Shown here: in pieces, positions 24,616 to 37,012 of the stretch
Layout: each line of letters opens with the position of its first letter
Numbering within the stretch: the first letter of the stretch is position 1
NCBI GenBank assembly: GCA_933228895.1
Contig: OW121846.1
Span: 20,899,088 to 20,963,087 of the forward strand
Reading direction: 5' to 3'
Source of the DNA: Platycnemis pennipes
Lineage: Eukaryota; Arthropoda; Insecta; Odonata; Platycnemididae
DNA length: 64,000 bases
The notes under the pieces: generated by a model
Databases searched by the model: none
What the model was told of the DNA's origin: nothing
Seen by the model: only the letters and a program-made list of their open reading frames with translations
Program-made: the position numbers and the translations under genes

Positions 24616-25529
24616 TTCCCAGGGCATATTTTTTTCTTGCACTAAGAATAAATTCAGGCTTGCTCTTTGCCATGGAATATTTGTTCCAGGATTAGTAATA
24701 CGCTATTGACGGCTCAAAGTAGCCGTATCCGTTCGGGCTCCTGTACCCAAGGAATTCTACCTCTGTTAGGGAAATCACTTACAAATGAAATCGTAGTTCA
24801 TATTTCTTAAGTTTTGTCCAGGATCAATGGATATGGCCGTAGAGGCGATAAATTTCACAACGAAGTTGTATTTAAGGATGAAGTGATATTTAATATTCCT
24901 TTTCCCCATAAAAATGATCATGAAGTAGATAGTATATATCTCATTTCAGTCATTTTAAGTTGGCCGGGTGATTCAACCCAGTAAAAAGATAAATGACTTA
25001 ATATGGATGTTAGAGTTCACGTCTCCCTCCGTGTACCTAGATTCTAATCCTGGCAATGGAAGAGATTTCTAGGAAGCAATCCGGTCCCTGCATGAGTTGT
25101 GTGTAAAGACCACTCAAAGGGTAATACTACTCCACCCGAGAGATGAGAAGTCACAGAGCGAACAATTTGGTGTCTTTTTTTACGTATTTTACGTTTTTAC
25201 CGAAGCCGACTTTTCTGCGTTCGCAAAACAATCCTTATACCTACTCACATACACACCTATTACGCATGGCGTAAATGACCATGGCTGACGGTCATCTCCC
25301 AAAATAGATAATGCTACCCTATTGAAATCCCGCCGGTGGCAAAGGTTAAATGAACGAGTAAGTTTTTTTCCGAACGAATTAAATGTTATGATATATTTTC
25401 TTGATCACAAGTTTTTGCTTGAATTTAGTTGTGATAAACCAGAAGTGATAAATCTGGATGTAATTACCACGGATGTAATAGGAATCATCAATCATATTAA
25501 TTTACTGATTGTCATATGATATGGGTACC
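24616..25529. other. Mostly unassigned; possible SINE head near 25040
   Basis: TAGATTCTAATCCTGG near 25041 resembles a worn B box. No gene recognised. Confidence 0.3.
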
Positions 25530-25610
25530 CTGCAAACAATCTCAAGTGTTTGTGGCAATATGTGAATAATCACTGAAAATGCTCTACCTACTACATGCAT
25601 TCGTACTATT
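25530..25610 (-). repeat. Very diverged LINE 3' tail
   Basis: TACCCTGCAAACAATCTCAAG, followed by TACTACATGCATTC, fits the family only loosely. Confidence 0.3.
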
Positions 25611-26063
25611 TCAATTGAGATTTTCATTAGTCTAATGATGGTTAGGCAATTCAAAGATTACTATCCAAAAACATGAAAGGAGTTATTAAGGAAAAATTGT
25701 ATAAATGCCTTGCAGGTTTAATTAGCTGATCACCGTAAATGTGCAATCAATCGTATTATTCCCTAATTTTATAATTCATTTTCAGTGAGATATTGCTTAA
25801 GTAATGGAAAATTGAAAATTAATTTGTATGCTTTTGGGCTTAATGGCTACTGCACATGCAATGTGCACACTTCATAAAAAAATATGCTATTGTCCAAAAT
25901 CTTTGAATAATGATACATATTTATATATGAAGGCAAAATAAAATAAGAGATGAAGATAAAGACAAGGTAAGATTAATGCAATGTTACTGCACTGCGATAT
26001 AGAACATGTGCATGACTAAAATTGACTGTGGCATACGAGATGTAGTGGAAAGTATACATGCAT

Positions 26064-26224
26064 GTAATAAAACAAGATAGCACTTTTTCCGCAATTTTTT
26101 ATGTCGGTACGACGTATTTCAACCGTTAGGTCATCATCAGGTGTGTACCTGATGATGACCTAACGGTTGAAACGCGTCGTACCGTAATAAAAATTGTGTA
26201 AAAAGTGCTATCTTGTTTTATTAC
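26064..26224. ncRNA. Foldback hairpin with two convergent hammerhead ribozyme-like motifs
   Basis: The two arms (about 26064-26143 and 26147-26224) are near-perfect inverted repeats joined by a tiny loop. Each strand carries the hammerhead core in order: CTGATGA (plus 26149-26155, minus 26140-26134), a small hairpin with loop TAAC, and GAAA (plus 26169-26172, minus 26120-26117). A minimal stem III (AC-GC-GT on plus) and the cleavage triplet GTC come next (plus 26176-26178, minus 26113-26111). GTAC lies on both sides and can pair as stem I (26145-26148 with 26179-26182). Such very small type I hammerheads are known from Penelope-like retroelements. One imperfection is an unpaired U at the base of stem II. 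No retroelement ORF adjoins it, so origin from a Penelope-like terminal repeat is inferred. Confidence 0.65.
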
Positions 26225-26927
26225 AAACATGCGCATGACTGTCTAATTCCCACCTTTATAATAAAAGAAATAGAGATTTTCTATGGTAATCTGAAAAGGA
26301 CTGGTAAATCAGGAGTCTTACAGCAGCAGGACTATGGAAACTGAGGCATTGATTTGCCTCTTTGTTATATTCTTAGATAGGAATTTTATTCGTCTCTTCA
26401 TCCACCGGAGAGTGCATTATATTGTGGGCTCGTACCTGTAAGTCTTCAGTTTTGACGCCAACATTAGGGTTAAGGGCATGTGATGGTAATTAAAGGTGAT
26501 CGTGCTCCAATTGAGAATGGTCTTGTCTTACTTTATTAACGTATTCGTGTCCTTCCAATGTCGGCATTTATAGACTTGAGTGTATTTGATCAATCTAAAT
26601 AATTCTTATTCGTCATTTCCAGATACATTTATTGAATTTCATAGCATCATATCGTAGTGCACACATTACATTCAATAAATATCATACAAGGTAGAGCAAG
26701 AGTGTGTGATGAGAGGTGTGTGTTTGTGTGTAAAAGGTGTGATAACAATTAATAGCCATGCATTAAAATTTAAGATTCAAACTATAAGTTATTTACTATA
26801 TAATGGCTTATTTGTTAGTCCAAGATATAAGTAATTAAAATTAATCTTAGAAATAATGTGTCTTGGCATGCAACACTGCAACGATGATAGTGAAAAGCCA
26901 TTATCTCTGCGACGAACTCCTACCGTG

Positions 26928-27135
26928 TACTCATCGTGGGTCAACAGTCCTAGGATTAGTTTGGCGTAGCTCTTCACACCCGAGATTATCTTCTCGGCTA
27001 ACCTCTTCATATTTACGTAATTCTTCCACTTCACATCCATCACTTCTTGCCCCTTATTGCGCTGTCTTCTTTTTCCATTCCACCCATTCATTTACCCCTC
27101 CAAGGTAGTCTTCCTCTGGCCACCATATCTCAAGG
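26928..27135 (-). mobile_element. RTE LINE 3'-end fragment
   Basis: GTCAACAGTCCTAGGATTAG and the region encoding MKRLAEKIISGV and the preceding GKRRQRNKG stretch match the C-terminus and 3' end of the RTE family. The minus-strand frame 26789-27091 covers it. It is truncated at both sides. Confidence 0.65.
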
Positions 27136-27289
27136 TATGGACGGCATCGGAACTGCTTACAGCTACCCAATGGAGGACACCATTGGGCCAACTGTTTGGC
27201 GTCCCGATGGCGGACAGTGCTAAATTTGAATTGATTTCAGCATGGTGCAAAGTAAAGATGGATTACCACTGGAAGGTCTCTTTAACTGC

Positions 27290-27335
27290 TAGGATTCAAA
27301 CCAGGACCTATACACATAAGTATGTCATCTCAGCG
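27290..27335 (-). mobile_element. tRNA-derived SINE relic
   Basis: TAGGATTCAAACCAGGACCT is the complement of a B box (GGTTTGAATCC) with SINE-like flank. No complete tRNA fold. Confidence 0.4.
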
Positions 27336-27574
27336 TTTCTCTCTCAACACCAATCCTATACCCAGCGAATATCCCACACAGCAGCAATCGTAGTTATATT
27401 GCTTTTACATATTGGAACGTAATTGATTCCTATCTAAAAGTTTTGATGGTATCAACAGTATAAAGAACACTTGATTTAAGACTAAAAATAAAATAAATAT
27501 TTTTTTTTGCTGGACAACATTTATATTCGATGTAAATAGCCAGTGGTTTTCTCAATTTTTTTTCACAAATGGTC

Positions 27575-27665
27575 CATCATCATCATTTTAGTCATCAGTC
27601 CTGAGATTGGTTGGATGCAGCCGTACTCTGAATTCTTCTATCTGCTAATCTCTTCATATTTCCTT
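27575..27665 (-). mobile_element. RTE LINE extreme 3' end
   Basis: CATCATCATTTTAGTCATCA followed by GAGATTGGTTGGATGCAGCC is the family's 3' end, about 90 bp long. Confidence 0.65.
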
Positions 27666-27811
27666 ATTTTTTTGTCTTGTCTACATCGAGGAAGTAGAGC
27701 ACAGAGTATAAGATAAAGTATCAGATGTGGGACATCCAAGGGAAAATTATAACTTTACTTTTTCCTGTCGACATATCATGGTAAAAACAGGAGGAAACCA
27801 AAAGAGGACTT

Positions 27812-28115
27812 TATCATCATCATCATAATCAGCCAGCAATCTTGACATTGGTTTGACGCAGCTCTCCACTGAGTTAGCCAATCACTTAATCTCTTCATCT
27901 TTACGTATTTTTTCTCTTTCACACCCTTCATTACTTGTTCTATATATCTCATACGAAACCATCCTTTGCCGTTCCTCCAATCCACTTGTCCTTCAACGAT
28001 TGTCTTCACCAGGCCATCGTGTCTCATTATGTGGCCGATTAAGTTGTCTCGTATTCTTCTTAGGGTATTCACGAGACTTCTCTTTTCTCCCACTCTTCTT
28101 AGGACTAATAGTCTA
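27812..28115 (-). mobile_element. RTE LINE 3'-end fragment, better preserved
   Basis: The minus-strand translation contains RRVGEKRSLVNTLRRIRDN, LIGHIMRHDGLVKTIVEGQVD, GKGWFRMRYIEQVMKGVKEK and WRAASNQ. It then runs into ATGATGATGATAAA at the element's 3' end (27812). This C-terminal arrangement, ending in a WRAA-type segment, is typical of RTE-clade proteins such as BovB. The fragment is part of the frame 27776-28318 but the LINE homology stops near 28115. Confidence 0.75.
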
Positions 28116-31100
28116 TATCTAGAGGTCGACCCCACATCTGCAACCCGGTGGACGCACCCGATGACAATAAGCGCAGCTGCAAGCTTCTGCGAGCAATTGG
28201 TCCATGATAATTTTATTTTCTGTAAGAAAAAAGGAATGCAATTGTTATGGTCCTCGTAAATGAACTTAAAAAAATATATTTCCAGTTTTCGGTTTGTCTT
28301 ACTTATCTTAAGCATCAAATTTCTTACTGATCTCGGAATATTTACTAAAAGTTAGACAAATGTAAGTATAGATGCGAAATCCTAAATATTTATAAACATT
28401 GTTGATGAAGTAGTGGATGGTTTGGCATAATAGCCTTGCAGTTTGAAAATCGTAATGATGGCTTATTCGAGGGAGTACAGGGAGGTTTAGCCTTTGCTTG
28501 AAAGAGTGAGATGCCAATCATGCGTTATTGAATCAGTTTTTTAAACTGGAATCTTATGAAAACAATCTATAAATGCAGTAAAAGTTACGTATCAATAATG
28601 CCTGTCATTCTGCTTTTCTTAGCCGGATCGTCAAATGTCTTTGCTCAACTGATATTTTTTATATTGGGTACTAAAAAAAAGAATCAAAAGAATGTATTTC
28701 TACCTCGCACCGATAGTACCGTATAGTTATTTACTTGTTTTGTAACGTTCTAATTCCGTCAATTCAATTCTGACACAAATTTACGCATGTGTATTTTTTT
28801 AAATATTTACCTTCATGTTATGTAAAATGTGAATTTTGCCCTTCCCTTCCCTAATGATACCACTAATATCCTATAGGAGAGTGGCACTGTTAACAGTCGT
28901 GCATGTTAGATAAGTATTCCCTCTGCCACACGCACTCGAGTTGGTTTGAAGGGCACTTTATAATAAATATAGAGATAGTGATTCTCAACTTTACCACCCA
29001 CGTCTAGGAAGAGGAATGGCAATTTTCTAACCGACATCGACAACTAATCCTCACTATCGTATATGAAGAAGTGAGGACTGAAGTTCAGCTTGTAATTAAC
29101 TCATTTAAAAGAAGTAGGTTATACGGTAAATGAAGTAATGATATAAAAAGCGCATCAAGACATTGAACCAAAACATAGGACACCCATATTGATGCAGTAT
29201 TTCAAAAGGAGAATGCCTTTAAGTATCAGTATGATACCAATCTACATATACTTTTACGGAGTACCGTGCATCTCTAGTTTGAATGGCAGGGGCATTCTAA
29301 TCAGTCATGCTCTGTCATATGTTTTTGGGTCGTTACTCTGCTCTTTATGAGGATAATTGGTGTTAATATACTTTATTGACGAATAGTTTTGATCATGGTG
29401 TTCACCTATTCAACCAAGTTATTTTATGGTAGGATTTATAATCGCTTCTTTTTTGACCGCGGAATATTTTTTTGTTTGAAGAACTTACAACCGCACCAGC
29501 TATAACTGTGACTAGGGTATTTGGCTAGCCATCAAAATGAACTTCATCAATGAGTAGATTATCATTAAAGAAAAAATATAATTCAATTATAATAATATAA
29601 TAAATTGGCAACGGTGGTAGACCATGAAAGATTGCAGAGTAAGTGGTTTTCGATGAAGAGAGCTGGGGAAATAAATGGTTGAAGAGGCATCAGGTAAAAT
29701 CAAGGGAGCCAAGCGCCATACTTATATGTACTTTGGAGGTAAGTGACTCCAATCCCTCTCTATGGGCCTCAGGAGTAAAATTCAGCAGGGTAGAGGGATA
29801 GAGAAACGAAAGTATTTCAGAATATCCGTAGAAATATCATTGTTGCCGCATGAATTGAAGTTTTTACTAAAAATTCATTGAATTGTGTGCTTAGATAAGC
29901 ATTTCCCAAAATTTCAGTTTTAAAATAGCACACATTTGAATGACTTATGCTTCTTGGGAAAATATTATTTACGCATACACTTCCGCACACCATTCACATA
30001 CCATATTCGCTATCGTCTCGAAGACTAATGTACCTATAATAATCTTTAGAAGGTAGTTGTGGAAGATGAATTAAACTGGAAGTGAAGAAGTTGTTTTTAA
30101 AGACTGTCCAACTGACGATAATATTTAATGCACAATTCAAAAGCAATCCTGGGGCAGCACGACATGTTAGGATTCATACGCACTCAATTTGGGTTGCCGG
30201 ACGGACGCTTTCTGATTAGGTTACCTCATATCTTGAACTAGTACCCTCACCTGAATTCACTTCTCCTGGCTGTTTTAGTTTTTCATTCATAATTACCTAA
30301 TTCACATTTTTGCATTACGTATATACATGATTGTAATATTTTGAAGAAGATGGTTTTATAGACTGGGTCATGAAAATTGGAGGCGATAGTAAAAAAGTTC
30401 TCATTAAAAAAATCTCTTCAGTGTTTACGGTGTGCGAAAGTCGTCAAGTTATTGACGAGGGATCATTAAGGACGAATATTATCCACCAAAACATTTTTTT
30501 TTTACGTTTTGTTATTTCATCATGTCCTCGGCCGAGTCAAGGTTAGAGAGCTTCTAATGGAGACCTTTAAGGAACCGGAATTCTACGCACAGTAACCTTG
30601 CTCCCAAATCCTCCAATTTTCAATCTTGCGCGCTCCAAATATTCTCAAGGACAACCTCGTTTCTCGGATATCATGTATCTTCGCGCAAGCCGGGCTGACG
30701 GATAAGCTGACAGGCTGAGATGGCAGTCTCTTTTGCAAACAGGCGCATCACGTCTCTTCTTTAGGTTCACTAGCAGAATTAATGAACTGACTATTATGAC
30801 ATTTCTGAAATATTATTTAAAATTTTGCCGCTGGATTTTATTTATACGGTTTCCTATTCACTCTTGATAGCATATGCATGCAGTCATACCTGCCTTAAAC
30901 GGAATCTCTTGATACCATGATTTTTTCTGAGTTTCCCGCTTAAGTCAGGTTCAGCCGTTGAAACAAGGAGTACTAATACAACTGGATTTAACAACCTCCG
31001 CTTCCCTCGTGATTTCTATTCAATTCCAAATAACTACATTTACGCCTCAGAAACTAGCTGAATAGTATTCGATGACAGTCAATCATATTTTGAACGAAGA

Positions 31101-33633
31101 CATTTGGAAGGCTAAACATGTTTCAGCCCAAAATGTAACCACATATTATGCCTCAAGGACTCTACTTGTTATAAAAAGCCACACGATGACTTATGCAATG
31201 ATAATACAATTCCAGTACATTATTTTTATATTTGAAAATTTATTGTCTTCACAAATTATATTGGATCTTTACAATTCCAATACGATAGCAAATACTCGTA
31301 ATTTTCAAAAAAGGCCACCAGCGGGTTCCAATTTTCCCAATAACTTGCTCGATACTTACTCCTATATTTAGACTATACCTTAAGCCACTAATTAGATCAT
31401 AACATATTTTTACCTATAGTTGTATCCAACGTTTGCCTAAACCTTCCACTGATTGTAGTGAAATATAGATCGTACCCACGCCTTAAATTAAATACTTAGA
31501 AAATTTTAATTCCAAGCTTTTCCAGCCCTTATGTTTGTCTATCGTCCCAATGGAATAAGAGAAATCATATTATAGTATATGAGTTTCCTGAAGGAGAGTT
31601 ATAATGATATTCGAAAGGAATTCTCTTAATGAGGAACGTTTAGAACTTCACTGTTTAGGGATTTAATGGTGCCCCGAGTGGTCGATAATCATAAAAGAAA
31701 ACAAACCTATCTCCGGACCGGGATCTACACACAACGGTGACACACATCAGCTAGATGGAGCAATGAATGGTGTGCTACAAAAAGAGAGGAACTATGCACT
31801 TTTATTTCTGTACTAATGTTACAAAATGCTGGATGTATACCAGAACAGTTATTATTTTGAACCAAGATACCAATTTTAGAAACTTCATTATTTTCTAAGG
31901 CTCTTTAGGCGTAATTTTTTTTGACAACGTAGTACATTCATTTTTCCAATTATGCAATCTGCAATCCAAAAACACAACCAAAACCGACGCCAATTAGAAT
32001 GGCGTCAGTTTTAAGCTAGCATTAGTTGAAAGATTCAACCTATAGGTATATAATCATCATAGAGATGTCACAGAAACCGAAAATCCAATGCTCTAAATAA
32101 AGTTGGCTTAGCTGGTGGCAATAAATTCCTCTGAAGAGGGTAAGATTTGGAATCAAAACGTTTCTATCATGTGAATCGCACTCCGGCTACATATGATCAT
32201 CAATGACCTACACTAGGAGAGGAATGATATCCAATCAAGTGTTAAAACTGCTTCCTCTGTCCTCTCTAGGTGCCCAATACGCAATGCAACCCGTGGATGC
32301 CCCTTCCAATAGACAGTGGTTTACAACGAAAAATTATGTTGCATCTTTAAAACTGGTCTGTATGCTCCTTTTGCGATTGACGAACAAGTAGGTTTCTGCG
32401 TGAGTTCACAGAAAAAGAAGATTCCACCAGAGTTAAAGGATGGAAAACCAAATAGGTATATAGGCATATCAGAGAGGAAAAGTAGCTGTAATGTGCTGGA
32501 GAGCCAAGAAAGATGTGACGATAAATCGTGAACCATTCAAAATTAAACATCAAAATGCATGTCAATTACATTCTTTATTGCATCAATTTTTTATTATAAC
32601 AGTATGTTTCCTAAATCAGTGATTTTTATGATGTGATAATAATTTACAAATTTTGAATTAGCTAAAATAATTTATATAAAAACGAATAAAATTGGTTGAA
32701 AATTATAAATTGATGCTGAAAAAATTAATATTTGTTCTTTCGCAAAATTCCAGAAAAGATGTATATAAGAGCCGTTGATGTCATCTTCCTTTTATTGATA
32801 ATTTCGCTACATGAATAAATACAGTTGCGTAATTATATTTAATGATGCGTTACATTGGATACGCTAAAGTACTCCCTTCAGTCTACTATCTGACAGCGTT
32901 CGATTTTGGCTGTGTGCCTTTCAAGCGTTTGGCTACGGTATGGAAAATTTAACAACCACTTATATATTGGCTTTGTTTTGAGGTTAACTTGATGCATTTT
33001 TACGGTTACTCATGATAAAAAATAACCGAAGCGTTTGTTGACGATTGTCTCATTTTTTTGAGGAAGGGAATTTGAGCTGTTGGATCACGGTTTCAGCCGT
33101 TTTATTCGTGTGGCGTTCACATTTTTCCGCAACTAATGGAAACACGGTTGAGCGAAGAATCCGAGCGTGCGTGGATGCCCCCTCCCCCAAGCCTCCGCGA
33201 CACTGGAGTACCACGTGCTGCATGAACACCTTGCTAAACAACAGAGAGACTCCCAGGAATCCCTTATTTGGCGTCAGAAGGTATTTTGAGATCCTTAGGG
33301 AATCCAATTATGTCGTCTCTCGTGATTGCAGCAACACAACAACGTTATTACTGCAGAGACGGAAGAAGTGGGAAATACCTCGCTGTCTGGATTCCATTCT
33401 TTAAATACTTTTTTTTTTCTTCATATAAGCTTTCGCATTTTAAGGGTCGTATTTCATCACAAGGCAAAACTAAATTTAGAACTGTTTTCGGGCAGATAAA
33501 CGGGTCTGGATCAGAACGTTATATTCCAACATTTAACTGCGGGTATTTCAATTCTGAGAGGACAGATACTTTCGACCGTATCTGGCGCATGGCGCAACAG
33601 CATTTCAAGATTTGGAAATTAAGCTGCACAATT
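28116..33633. other. Long unassigned AT-rich region
   Basis: About 5.5 kb with no recognised gene, repeat family or RNA. Small frames (31072-31371, 32316-32531, 33045-33404) lack motifs and mostly overlap frames on the other strand. Confidence 0.35.
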
Positions 33634-33700
33634 ATGCACTTGGTATTAGACCTGATGATGACTCCTTAGACCTTGTAACGCGTTGTTGTGCATTAGATGG
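33630..33700 (+). ncRNA. Decayed hammerhead-like motif
   Basis: CTGATGATGAC at 33652 is followed by GTAACGCGTTG where the intact form would read GAAACGCGTC. ATGCAC (33634-33639) and GTGCAT (33688-33693) are perfectly complementary and could close stem I. The altered GAA core means cleavage activity is unlikely. It resembles a relic of the motif at 26.1 kb. Confidence 0.35.
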
Positions 33701-33968
33701 TGCATTAAAAATAAGTGGGTAGTTCAACTTATGCCGTTTGATTTTTAATACCTGATAGAAAAAGATCATTAAATGTTTCTCATTTTGTGGTGCTTCCCCC
33801 CACCCAATGGTGGGGTAACTCGGTGCAACCGAGGGCCCGACCGCTTTCCCGGCCCCCACCCACCCTCTCCCTCACCCGCCGGGAAGGCGGTAGCATCGCT
33901 CCTACGATTCGAAGGAGGAAATATACGTTTATGTTCGCGGAGGAAAAGTAATACTGTCCCTGATACCT

Positions 33969-34504
33969 AATAGGGGAGTTTACACGCAACCGAAGTCGCA
34001 ATTTTGCGCACGTAATTGTAAGATGGAAACGAAAAAGTAATATTAGTGAAAAAATTAATGTTCTAATCACAACCATTCACTAACAAATCAAAAGTGAAAA
34101 TAAGCAAAAGGTTCAGCCCACCGAAGAAGGTGCTTTTATATCATTGACGTCATTTTCCTCCCGTCCTTGACTGCTTTTAGGGGAAGGGAAAGGAGTGGAG
34201 GGGGGTTCTCGGAAGGTCTGCTCGCACAGATGCTGTCGCAACTGCTCCGGTTGGCAGAGTCAGCTGTGTCGCCTCCATTGCGATAAGGCGAAGTATCTTC
34301 GTGGGGTCAGTTGTGATTTGACGAAGTCGATGTCGTCAGAGGTCGCACCACGCACACTTTTCCTAAAGGGTTCAAAACAACAGTTTTTTGCCACTCATAA
34401 CTCGAGAAATAAGTGACGCATCAAAAAATGGAAAAATACGGGAGTTTTTATTTTACAAACTCTATCAGATCAGGCTATTAAAAAATATGGTGAACGACCC
34501 CATT
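33969..34504 (+). mobile_element. ~535-bp MITE family, copy 3
   Basis: Full-length, in the plus orientation. Ends are AATAGGGGAGTTTACACG and GTGAACGACCCCATT. TGACGTCA is at 34145-34152. It is more diverged than copies 2 and 5. Confidence 0.88.
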
Positions 34505-34544
34505 GTGCTTGACGTGATTATTGAATAAAGGAGTTTACTGAAAT

Positions 34545-34640
34545 CTACATCTGCGTATATAGAAAAATGCAAGCCACCTCAAAGTTTAGGGGGGAGACCA
34601 AACATGACCTCCCTGTATGAACCTGAAAGTTAGAGCGGAT
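34545..34640 (-). repeat. Short LINE 3' tail
   Basis: AATCTACATCTGCGTATATAG, then ATGCAAGCCACCTC and GGGGGGAGACCAAACATG, belongs to the CR1/Jockey-like tail family. It lies about 40 bp from MITE copy 3. Confidence 0.6.
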
Positions 34641-34977
34641 AAACGTTTTGATGACGCATAAACCAGGCACGTACCACAAAATGATGGATGCCGACCATGA
34701 ATAAAGGAGTTATTGGATAGGAATACTTAAGATATTATGCATTAATTTATCATAATCATTTGCATCCATGGGTGCAGTAAACAAATAACAAAAGTGTTTA
34801 TACATTTTCTGCTCTATTGCATTACATCCACTGCTCAACCTGCATTTCATCTACATATCCAGCTGCTATTATGGTCTCATATTTTTCAGGGGAAGAAAGT
34901 CATTTTAAAATTAATCTATAACAATTGGAAAGATTGAAATGGATTTTTATTATTTATGGCTGAGCAAATGTAAATGA

Positions 34978-35055
34978 TTATCTACAAATTTCCCTGCAAG
35001 TCACCTCGAGACTGTGCGGAGAGGGTCAATTGTCCCCCAAAATGCAAAAATAGGT
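34978..35055 (-). repeat. Short LINE 3' tail
   Basis: TTATCTACAAATTTCCCTGC, AAGTCACCTCGAGACTGTGC and AATTGTCCCCCAAAATGCA have the same tail organisation as 34545-34640. Confidence 0.55.
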
Positions 35056-35559
35056 GTTTCCTGGCATAGAAATATATCTCAAATGCACTACATGTTACCC
35101 TGCTGACATTACACCCTCATATCCGGTCATTTTTGACCAATATTATCTCATCTTGTTCACGGGAAGAACGGCATAATAAATCTATCTGTGCGGATGTCTA
35201 TGTCTGTAATATTATTTTTCTGATAAAATCAAGTGTAATATGCTTGTGTTATAAGTACATTGCTAACGTAATTGACAAGTAATTAACCTTTCATGCATTT
35301 AAAATATTTAGTCTACATTTTGACGTCCATAGTGATAGCTTCCCATCCGAGTTCTTCTAGCAAGCCAGTAAAACAGTAATACAATAGTCATAACGATTTT
35401 TAATATTTAACTCGCGTATATCCTTTGCATGATTTTAAATTCTTACCGTAAAACCATATCTCGCGTCAACTCAAATCACCCTAACACCATATTGCCTCTG
35501 AGTTATTTAGGAATATTCTCTCGTCGAGAGCTGATCGTAATGCGCTTCAGGACCATGTC

Positions 35560-35890
35560 ATGATGTCAAATTCCGCGAAACTAAGGCATTACCGCGTGGC
35601 TGTCGAAATGATGCCCTTGCTGACGGGTCCAGGCGCGGGTGTTGGGCAGGGCGGCCCTGGGAGGCTTTGCCGGGAGTGGCGGGAGCGGTCGCTTGAAAGA
35701 CGCAACCGGAAAAGCTCCCCTTATGTAACACCTCGAGCCACGAAACCGTGATTACGTAACGTTTTGAGTCCTGCGGCGAGGAGGCTGCCTCTTCCTCCCC
35801 TCCTCCGATAGGTTTTCGAGTGTAATCCGCTGAGCGGCTCAAACCAGTTGTGGCTCCTCGTCGCGGAGGATAACATCTGTCCCGTCGTTT
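35560..35890. promoter_or_regulatory. GC/CpG-rich block
   Basis: GC-rich against AT-rich flanks, with GGGCGG-like words and CCCGGGA-type motifs. Opposed frames of 63-94 codons overlap here, so neither is supported as coding. Confidence 0.3.
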
Positions 35891-36024
35891 TGGGTGACAT
35901 GCCTTGTTTTCGCCAAATAGTAGCGGTAGTAGAAAAAATTGTTTTTATGTGCTCCATCTGCTGAGGCTATACCGCACCACTCGGGTTGACCTTCATACGA
36001 AATCATTTACAGCCTCCAAGGCCG

Positions 36025-36085
36025 TAGCGGGATTCAAACCCATGAGTTTAAGGTTGCTTGCCTGACAGACATATTTCCGCGTTTT
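36025..36085 (-). mobile_element. tRNA-derived SINE relic
   Basis: GCGGGATTCAAACCCATGAG is the complement of a B box (GGTTTGAATCCC). The A-box side near 36070 is degenerate. Confidence 0.45.
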
Positions 36086-36814
36086 CACTGTGGCCGGCAT
36101 ACAAAGCTGGTGCTTTATGGGGAATTGTAATTTGTAATACTCAAGTTTCGTAATGTTTTGGTGGCCAACGTACGTCTATTTTCTCATGTGAATCCATACT
36201 TTCTCCACATGAATTATAATTGAAATTACGGATATCACTCCGTTTCATTTCCACCGAGCAGCTTAACGAACGTGCTTTTCTTTGATATTATTTTCTACCA
36301 ATCTTCTACCTCTTTGGTTCACTTGTTGCGGCTATTTTGTAATCGATACACCCTTCACATTTGTAGCACCAAATCACCAAACTCTAGCACTGTCAATATA
36401 GGAGTATATACTCAAGGTAGATAGACAGCATTTGGCAAAGAATGCAAAAAGATCACTCAAAAAATGAAAATGGGAGAGACTCCGCGAGGGAGGACTAACT
36501 CGCATTATGATTTGCGGTCAGAATTAAACAGAAAAACTTCTACCCTGCGTTACTTTGGATTTTCCAGAACTCCAGCGATTATAGCGCTGACTAAAATGAT
36601 TATCCAAACCTAGCTGTAAATATGCATCTATTCTAAAGAACTATAAATTACATTCATGCACGGAACATATTCCGGAACATACACGTGTTTTATGTATCTT
36701 CTACTTTTTATAAGCCATCCAGAAGGGTTGTATAAATTGCAAATCCTTCTCCTTTGTTGTTCTGTGTTTTTCTAACATTCATTGATATTTTCCCTTACAA
36801 TTATCCATCAGTAT

Positions 36815-37012
36815 CTTTAGGTTGGTTTGGCACAGCGGTCCAATCGATTCTTCCATCATTTAACCACTTCATGTTTACTTAGTTCTTCTCTTTCACATCC
36901 TTCACAACTTGCCCCATACACATCACACGTGGCCTGCCTTTTCCTTTCTTTCCATTCATTTTGCCCTCGAAAATCGTCTTCATCAGGTCATCGGGTCTCC
37001 AATTCTGGCAGA
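36815..37012 (-). mobile_element. RTE LINE relic, part 1 (3' end)
   Basis: This is the 3' part of one RTE copy whose remainder lies at 39459-39818 and 40090-40390. Reading across the inserted TTAA element, the codons join without loss as RRYNLICQNWRPDDLMKTI. The aligned block is RRIRDNLIGHIMRHDGLVKT in the copy at 28 kb. Confidence 0.78.
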
